Assembly (NCBI GenBank): GCA_902475445.1
Contig: CABRZN010000026.1
Location: 1-17,427, forward strand
Source of the DNA: an uncultured Collinsella sp.
GTDB lineage: Bacteria > Actinomycetota > Coriobacteriia > Coriobacteriales > Coriobacteriaceae
DNA length: 17,427 bases
Direction of reading: 5' to 3'
In this document: piece after piece, positions 13,048 to 17,427 of the stretch
How positions within the stretch are numbered: position 1 is the stretch's first letter
Layout: every line of letters starts with the position of its first letter
Position numbers and translations under genes: made by a program
The notes under the pieces: generated by a model
Databases searched by the model: none
Told to the model about the DNA's origin: nothing
The model's input: the letters and a program-made list of their open reading frames with translations, nothing else

Positions 13048-14874
13048 ATGGCAAAGGGATCAAAAAAGGAAGGCGGCGGCATCGGCGAGCTGCTTGCATA
13101 TGCCGGTGACCGTAAATTCCTAACGTATTTGGGCATGGCCCTCTCGGCGCTCTCGCAGCTGCTGAGCTTTGGCCCGTTCGTGTGCATTTGGCTTGTCGCG
13201 CGCGATCTGATCGCCGTGGCGCCTAACTGGAGCGAAGCCTGCGGCATCGCGACGTATGGCTGGTGGGCCGTGGGGTTTGCGCTGGCAAGCATCGTGGTCT
13301 ATTTCGTGGGACTCATGTGCACGCACCTGTCCGCGTTTCGCTGCGCATCCAATATCCGCAAGACCACGAGCGAGCATCTGCTTAAGCTGCCGCTCGGCTA
13401 CTTTGACACGCACGCCACCGGTGAGCTGCGCCGTATCGTAGACGGCTGCGCCGCCTCTACCGAGACGCTGCTCGCACACATGCTGCCCGATATTGCCGGC
13501 GCCACCGCCATGGTCGTGGGCCTGCTCGTGCTGCTTTTTGCCCTCGATTGGCGTTTGGGCGCGGCATGCTTAATCTCGGTCGTCGTTTCGTTTTGCGCCA
13601 TGGCCACCATGATGAGCGGCAAGGGCGCCGAGTTCATGAAGGCTTACATGGGCGCGCTGGTCAAGATGAACAAGACCGGCACCGAATACGTACGCGGCAT
13701 CCCCGTGGTCAAGGTATTCCAGCAGACGGTCTACTCCTTTAAGGCGTTCCACGATGCGATCGCCGAATACGCCGATATGGCGCAAAACTATGCGGGTACG
13801 TTTTGCCGGGGTCCGCAGGTGCTCAACCTTACTGCGCTCAACGGCCTTGTGGCATTTCTTTTGCCTGTGGCGCTGCTGCTGGCGCCGGGCGAGACGGACT
13901 TCGCGCACTTTATGGTCAATTTTACGTTTTACGCGATCTTTTCGGCCGTGGTGCCGACGGCCATGACCAAGCTTATGTTTGTGGGCGAGGCCTCTCAGAT
14001 GAGTGCCGATTCGCTGGCGCGCATCCGAAGCGTTATGGATTCCAAGCGGCTCTCCGTGCCCGCGCAACCCAAGCACCCTGCCGGCGGCGACGTGCGATTT
14101 GAGGACGTGAGCTTTACGTACGAGGGTGCCGAAGCACCTGCCGTTAGCCATGTAAGTTTCAGCGTTCCCGCTGGTAGTGCCCTTGCGCTTGTGGGTCCTT
14201 CGGGCGGCGGCAAGTCAACCTGCGCAAGCCTGATTCCTCGTTTTTGGGATGTTTCCTCGGGTCGAGTGCTCGTAGGCGGTGTGGACGTTCGCGATATGGA
14301 TCCGCACGAGCTTATGGACCAGGTCGCCTTCGTGTTCCAGACCAACCAGCTGTTCCGGCAAACACTTGCCGATAACGTGCGCGCTTCCAAGCCTACGGCC
14401 ACTGACGACGAAGTGCGTGCGGCCCTCTCCGCAGCTCAGTGCGACGACATTGTGGCCAAGCTTCCACAGGGCATCAATACCATGCTCGGTGCCGGCGGAG
14501 CATATCTTTCGGGCGGCGAGGTCCAGCGCGTGGCACTTGCCCGCGCGATCCTTAAAGACGCGCCTATCGTGGTGCTCGATGAGGCCACGGCGTTTGCGGA
14601 TCCCGAGAACGAGGCGCTCATCCAGCGCGCCTTTAGCAAGCTGGCGGCGGGTCGCACGGTCATTATGATCGCGCACCGGCTTTCGACCGTGGTGGGGGCC
14701 GACAAGATCGTGGTGCTCAATCAAGGTAGCGTGCAGGAGGCCGGCACCCATGCCGAGTTGCTGTCCCAAGAGGGTCTGTATGCCAAGATGTGGGCCGAAT
14801 ACGAACAGGCCGCGAGCTGGAAAATCACTGCAGCGACCGCGGATGCCGCCGTCACGAAGGGAGGCGAGGCCTAA
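13048..14874 (+). CDS. ABC transporter, fused permease-ATPase, first half of heterodimer
   Basis: 608 residues from ATG 13048, behind AGAAAGGA (13035-13042, 5-nt spacing); the frame stays open far upstream through the divergent promoter, but that part overlaps the AraC gene and is not credible. The N-terminal permease domain (about 25-315) has several hydrophobic spans and the coupling region NIRKTTSEHLLKLPLGYFD with THATGELRRIVD. The ATPase domain (about 345-590) has Walker A GPSGGGKS (383-390), Q-loop Gln431, signature LSGGEVQR (487-494), Walker B VVLDEATA (Asp511, Glu512), D-loop region FADPENE and His543. The DEATAFADPENE form is one I associate with IrtA/YbtP-type siderophore transporters. 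It should pair with the next gene product. Substrate and direction are not shown by sequence; iron-siderophore handling is the favoured inference. Confidence 0.93.
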   Translation: MAKGSKKEGGGIGELLAYAGDRKFLTYLGMALSALSQLLSFGPFVCIWLVARDLIAVAPNWSEACGIATYGWWAVGFALASIVVYFVGLMCTHLSAFRCASNIRKTTSEHLLKLPLGYFDTHATGELRRIVDGCAASTETLLAHMLPDIAGATAMVVGLLVLLFALDWRLGAACLISVVVSFCAMATMMSGKGAEFMKAYMGALVKMNKTGTEYVRGIPVVKVFQQTVYSFKAFHDAIAEYADMAQNYAGTFCRGPQVLNLTALNGLVAFLLPVALLLAPGETDFAHFMVNFTFYAIFSAVVPTAMTKLMFVGEASQMSADSLARIRSVMDSKRLSVPAQPKHPAGGDVRFEDVSFTYEGAEAPAVSHVSFSVPAGSALALVGPSGGGKSTCASLIPRFWDVSSGRVLVGGVDVRDMDPHELMDQVAFVFQTNQLFRQTLADNVRASKPTATDDEVRAALSAAQCDDIVAKLPQGINTMLGAGGAYLSGGEVQRVALARAILKDAPIVVLDEATAFADPENEALIQRAFSKLAAGRTVIMIAHRLSTVVGADKIVVLNQGSVQEAGTHAELLSQEGLYAKMWAEYEQAASWKITAATADAAVTKGGEA

Positions 14875-16632
14875 ATGTTCGCCTCATTCCAAAAGAAGTA
14901 TTTCCTATCCGATAAAGGCGTCGCCGGCGTAAAACGCGGCATTTTCTGGACCACGCTCACCAATCTCATTACCATGGCCGGCATGGGCTTATTGTTCCTG
15001 GTCATGGCCGGTTTTGTCGAACATCTCGCCACCGGTGCCGACCTGCCGGATGCCCTGCCGATTGTGGGCGGCCTCCTGGTCTTTTTCGTGTTGCTCTTTG
15101 CCTCTAACTGGCAGCAGTATTACTACACCTACTGCATCTTTTACGAGGAGTGCGGCAAGCAGCGTATGGAGATTGCCGAGCGCTTGCGCAAGCTGCCGCT
15201 GTCGTTTTTTGGCCGTCGTGATCTGGCCGATTTAACCGAGACCATCATGGGCGACGTCCAGGCCATGGAGCACGCCTACAGCCACGTGCTGGGAGAGCTT
15301 TGGGGTGCCATCATCGCAAGCGCCATTGTGTTCGTGGCGTCGCTGTTCTTTTGCTGGCAGCTGGCGATCGCGGCGTTTTGGAGCGTGCCCGTGGCCTTTG
15401 CCGTGCTGTATCTGACACGCGGCCCCATGACCCCGGTGTTCGACCATGTGCGCGCCGAGAAGGTCAAGGTTACCGAGGCGATCCAGGAGACGCTCGACTG
15501 CGTGCGCGAGATCCGCGCCACCAACCAGGAGGCTCATTATCTTGAGGGGCTCAACGCCGTGATCGATGCCGAGGAGCGCGAGACCACCAAGGGCGAGCTC
15601 GCCAATGGGCTTTTGGTCAACTCCGCCTTTGCCATCCTGCGCCTGGGGATTGCCACCACGTTGGTCACGGGCGCTGCGATGGTCGCCTCCGGCCAGGTCG
15701 ACTTTTTGATGATGTTTGCCTTCCTGCTTATGGTGAGCCGCATCTATGCGCCCTTTGATCAGGCGCTGATGCTGATGTCCGAGCTGTTTGCCGCCGAGTC
15801 GTCGGCCAAGCGCATGCGTTCCATCATGGAAGAGCCCGTGGCTCGGGGCAGCGAGCAGTTTGAGCCCGTAGGCCACGATGTGGTGTTCGATCACGTGGCA
15901 TTTGGCTATGGTGCGGGCGAGGACGGCCGCGCCGGCGAGAAAGTTCTTACCGATGTGAGCTTTACCGCCAAGGAAGGCGAGGTCACGGCACTGGTCGGTC
16001 CTTCGGGCTCCGGTAAGTCCACGGTGAGCCGCCTGGCCGCGCGCTTTTGGGACGCCACCGAAGGCACGGTCACCGTGGGCGGCGTGGATGTTGCGAGCGT
16101 GGATCCCGAGGTGCTGCTGCGCGACTACGCCATTGTGTTCCAAGACGTGCTGCTCTTTGACGACACGGTGATGGGAAACATCCGTCTTGGTCGCCGCGAT
16201 GCCACCGATGAGGAAGTGCTTGCTGCCGCGCGTGCCGCCAACTGCGACGAGTTTGTGAGCCGCATGCCGCAGGGCTATGACACCATGATCGGCGAGAACG
16301 GCTCCAAGCTGTCCGGCGGTGAGCGCCAGCGCATCTCTATCGCCCGTGCGCTGCTCAAAGACGCACCGATTGTGTTGCTGGACGAGGCGACGGCGAGTTT
16401 GGATGTGGAGAACGAGACCGTGGTGCAGCAGGCGCTCTCCCGCCTGCTCGCAGGAAAGACAGTTATCGTGATCGCCCACCGTATGCGCACGGTAGAAAAT
16501 GCCGATAAGATCGTTGTACTCAAGGATGGTGTGGTTGCCGAGCAGGGCACTCCGGCGCAGCTCAAGGCGGCAGGTGGAGAATTCGCCCGCATGGTGGCGC
16601 TGCAAAAGGAAGCAGCTACCTGGCAGTTGTAA
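14875..16632 (+). CDS. ABC transporter, fused permease-ATPase, second half of heterodimer
   Basis: 585 residues. The ATG directly follows the TAA of the preceding gene (14872-14874) and is in the same reading frame; AAGGGAGG (14857-14864) lies 10 nt upstream. The permease domain covers about 20-315 (KLPLSFFGRRDLADLTETIM as the coupling region). The ATPase domain has Walker A GPSGSGKS (375-382), Q-loop Gln423, signature LSGGERQR (479-486), Walker B VLLDEATA (Asp503, Glu504), canonical D-loop SLDVENE and His535. Both partners have complete ATPase motifs, including the Walker B glutamate, so neither site is obviously degenerate. With the first half and the divergent AraC regulator it forms a self-contained transport module in the cytoplasmic membrane. 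Confidence 0.93.
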   Translation: MFASFQKKYFLSDKGVAGVKRGIFWTTLTNLITMAGMGLLFLVMAGFVEHLATGADLPDALPIVGGLLVFFVLLFASNWQQYYYTYCIFYEECGKQRMEIAERLRKLPLSFFGRRDLADLTETIMGDVQAMEHAYSHVLGELWGAIIASAIVFVASLFFCWQLAIAAFWSVPVAFAVLYLTRGPMTPVFDHVRAEKVKVTEAIQETLDCVREIRATNQEAHYLEGLNAVIDAEERETTKGELANGLLVNSAFAILRLGIATTLVTGAAMVASGQVDFLMMFAFLLMVSRIYAPFDQALMLMSELFAAESSAKRMRSIMEEPVARGSEQFEPVGHDVVFDHVAFGYGAGEDGRAGEKVLTDVSFTAKEGEVTALVGPSGSGKSTVSRLAARFWDATEGTVTVGGVDVASVDPEVLLRDYAIVFQDVLLFDDTVMGNIRLGRRDATDEEVLAAARAANCDEFVSRMPQGYDTMIGENGSKLSGGERQRISIARALLKDAPIVLLDEATASLDVENETVVQQALSRLLAGKTVIVIAHRMRTVENADKIVVLKDGVVAEQGTPAQLKAAGGEFARMVALQKEAATWQL

Positions 16633-16640
16633 GAAGGGGC

Positions 16641-16657
16641 AAAGGGACAGTCCCTTT
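16641..16657. repeat. Small palindrome after the ABC operon
   Basis: AAAGGGA (16641-16647) and TCCCTTT (16651-16657) pair around CAG, 9 nt after the ABC stop. It may be a weak terminator, but only CTC follows. The word AAAGGGACAGTCCCTTT is of a kind often dispersed as REP-like repeats. Confidence 0.5.
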
Positions 16658-16663
16658 CTCACA

Positions 16664-16692
16664 TTGACAATCGGTTACTCCGCATCGTTAAT
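16664..16692 (+). promoter_or_regulatory. Promoter of the metal-transport operon
   Basis: A perfect -35 TTGACA (16664-16669) is separated by 17 bp from GTTAAT (16687-16692, 4 of 6 to consensus). Transcription would start near 16699, right at the palindrome described next, leaving a leader of about 128 nt. A second -10-like TAAAAT at 16731-16736 has no good -35. Confidence 0.65.
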
Positions 16693-16699
16693 TTTCAAA

Positions 16700-16719
16700 A
16701 GGTTAGCCATGGCTGACCT
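16700..16719. promoter_or_regulatory. Operator-like palindrome, candidate metal-repressor site
   Basis: AGGTTAGCC (16700-16708) and GGCTGACCT (16711-16719) are inverted around AT with one mismatch (T16704 against G16715). The half-site AGGTTAGCC resembles the DtxR/IdeR/MntR box (TTAGGTTAG...), though the spacing differs from the DtxR consensus. Lying at the predicted start site, it is well placed for repression by a metal-dependent regulator. Confidence 0.65.
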
Positions 16720-16758
16720 AGATAGTTAGATAAAATTGAGATATTTCAAAAGCGTGCT

Positions 16759-16812
16759 CGAGCAAACTTGTTTACTCGGGTGCTGAGGCACCATGCCGCG
16801 TCCAATGCGGCA
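16759..16812 (+). promoter_or_regulatory. Three-hairpin structured leader RNA
   Basis: Three stems follow without a break: CGAG-C-AAA (16759-16766) with TTT-A-CTCG (16771-16778); GGTGC (16779-16783) with GCACC (16788-16792), loop TGAG; TGCCGC (16794-16799) with GCGGCA (16807-16812). The ribosome site AAGGGAG starts 2 nt after the last stem. I cannot match it to a known riboswitch class. It could control translation of the following gene or stabilise the message. Confidence 0.5.
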
Positions 16813-16827
16813 AAAGGGAGAAGCAAC

Positions 16828-17073
16828 ATGAAGAAGTCGACGTTCAATACCCTGCTTGTCGGTGGCGGTTTTCTGCTTGGCACGGCCGGCATCAAGCTGC
16901 TTACCAGCGCTCCGGTAAAGAATGCCTGCGTGCAGGGTATCGCGTGCGGCATGCGCATCAAGAACGGCTACCAGGACATGGTCGAGCAGGCCAAGGCTAA
17001 TGTTGACGACATGGTTGCCGAGGCTGCTTACATCACCCAGAGCGAGGCCGCTGCTGACGAGGCAGCCGAGTAA
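16828..17073 (+). CDS. Small protein with N-terminal membrane helix, DUF6110-like
   Basis: 81 residues from ATG 16828, behind AAGGGAG (16814-16820, 7-nt spacing); an upstream in-frame ATG at 16768 falls inside the structured leader and is rejected. The sequence starts MKKSTFNTLLVGGGFLLGTAG, a Gly-rich hydrophobic helix (about 7-25), followed by APVKNACVQGIACGMR with Cys34 and Cys40, a helix with QAKANVDDMVAEA, and an Ala/Glu/Asp-rich acidic end. It resembles the family I recall as DUF6110, which accompanies heavy-metal P-type ATPases. It lies 18 nt upstream of such an ATPase here. A helper or metal-handling role at the membrane is inference; function is unknown. Confidence 0.8.
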   Translation: MKKSTFNTLLVGGGFLLGTAGIKLLTSAPVKNACVQGIACGMRIKNGYQDMVEQAKANVDDMVAEAAYITQSEAAADEAAE

Positions 17074-17091
17074 CGCTCCCAGGCACAAACT

Positions 17092-17427
17092 ATGAGATTC
17101 TCGATTATTAGCGAGATCCCCGGCAGGACCCGTCTTCAATTGGCGGGTCCTGTGCCAGAGAGCGATCTCGATGCACTTCTTAAGCTCAGCGGCGATATCG
17201 ACGGCGTGCACAAGGTGCGCGTATATGGCCGTATTGGCCAGATGGCGCTCGAATACGACGAGCCACGTCGCGCGAGCGTGCTCGACGCCTTGGGCGCACT
17301 CGATGCTCAAGCTATCGCCGATGCCAAGTCGGGCTATGTGATGCAGCTTGAGCCGCGCAAGCACAAACTCGTTATGAACCTGGCGACACTCGTCGGCGCC
17401 CACTACGCGCGCCGCTGGTTCTTGCCG
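17092..17427 (+). CDS. Heavy-metal P-type ATPase, N-terminal part (3' end outside window)
   Basis: 112 codons are visible, open to the window edge. The first ~70 residues form an HMA-like domain: MRFSIISEIPGRTRLQL, then LLKLSGDIDGVHKVRVYGR and GQMALEYDEPRR. The CxxC metal motif of classical HMA domains is absent, as in a subgroup of ATPases from Firmicutes and Actinobacteria. Residues from about 90 (RKHKLVMNLATLVGAHYARR) begin the basic and hydrophobic run into the first membrane helix. The phosphorylation (DKTG) and metal-site motifs lie beyond the window, so the metal cannot be named. The start codon has only a weak SD (AGG at 17081-17083), and the gene follows the small DUF6110-like gene by 18 nt in the same frame, suggesting one operon and coupled translation. 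Confidence 0.85.
   Translation, partial: MRFSIISEIPGRTRLQLAGPVPESDLDALLKLSGDIDGVHKVRVYGRIGQMALEYDEPRRASVLDALGALDAQAIADAKSGYVMQLEPRKHKLVMNLATLVGAHYARRWFLP

Noticed and set aside
16768..16827. Upstream start giving a 101-residue version of the DUF6110-like protein
   Set aside because: The extra codons are the leader hairpins; ATG 16828 has a proper SD and starts with the family-like MKKSTFNTLL.
1..17427. tRNA or rRNA genes
   Set aside because: No cloverleaf with a TTCRA-type arm or rRNA motif was seen in the intergenic regions; a covariance-model scan would be needed to exclude them formally.

Overview
The window is high-GC bacterial DNA with SD-led, tightly packed genes. Three things point to a gut actinobacterium of the Coriobacteriia, most likely Collinsella or a close relative: the gene set (sortase-assembled pilus, gatCAB, a paired ABC transporter with an AraC regulator, a metal P-type ATPase preceded by a small hydrophobic protein), the protein sequence style, and the alternation of GC-rich core genes with visibly AT-richer accessory genes. 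The genus is an inference; there is no rRNA here to confirm it.

Layout. 1-2721: end of a pilus locus. It holds the C-terminal part of one sortase-anchored pilin (sorting motif MPSTG), a complete second pilin (LPLTG, probably the shaft subunit), and a very good intrinsic terminator. 2722-5303: an accessory island lying between the pilins and their likely sortase. It carries a ~265-bp direct repeat in two copies. The second copy contains a complete 49-codon gene for a tiny membrane protein with a strong ribosome site and a textbook LexA-type SOS box upstream; the first copy is a 5'-truncated remnant. A two-gene, overlapping AbiE-like (winged-helix regulator plus nucleotidyltransferase) toxin-antitoxin-type cassette follows. 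5424-6362: class C sortase, which would polymerise the pilins. 6363-6600: three consecutive long inverted repeats (REP/BIME-like).

6646-10147: gatC-gatA-gatB, the Asp/Glu-tRNA amidotransferase, translationally coupled by two TAATG junctions; GatB carries an unusual internal insertion of about 65-70 residues. 10148-10499: a 143-bp element with 41-bp nearly perfect inverted arms, two terminators, and a 75-bp dyad-symmetric control element directly in front of the next gene. 10500-11864: AAA ATPase with a DUF4143/PD-(D/E)XK-like C-terminus.

11929-12948 (minus) and 13048-16632 (plus): an AraC-family regulator divergent from two fused permease-ATPase half-transporters that should form a heterodimer; the arrangement recalls the YbtA/YbtPQ and IrtAB iron-siderophore systems. 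16641-17427: a small palindrome, then a strong promoter with a near-perfect metal-repressor-like palindrome at its start site, a three-hairpin leader, an 81-residue hydrophobic/acidic protein, and the start of a heavy-metal P-type ATPase that runs off the window.

The strongest candidates for something undescribed are the SOS-boxed, tandemly repeated small membrane protein (a possible TisB/Ldr-like toxin or SOS division inhibitor), and the metal-transport operon with stacked transcriptional and leader-RNA control.
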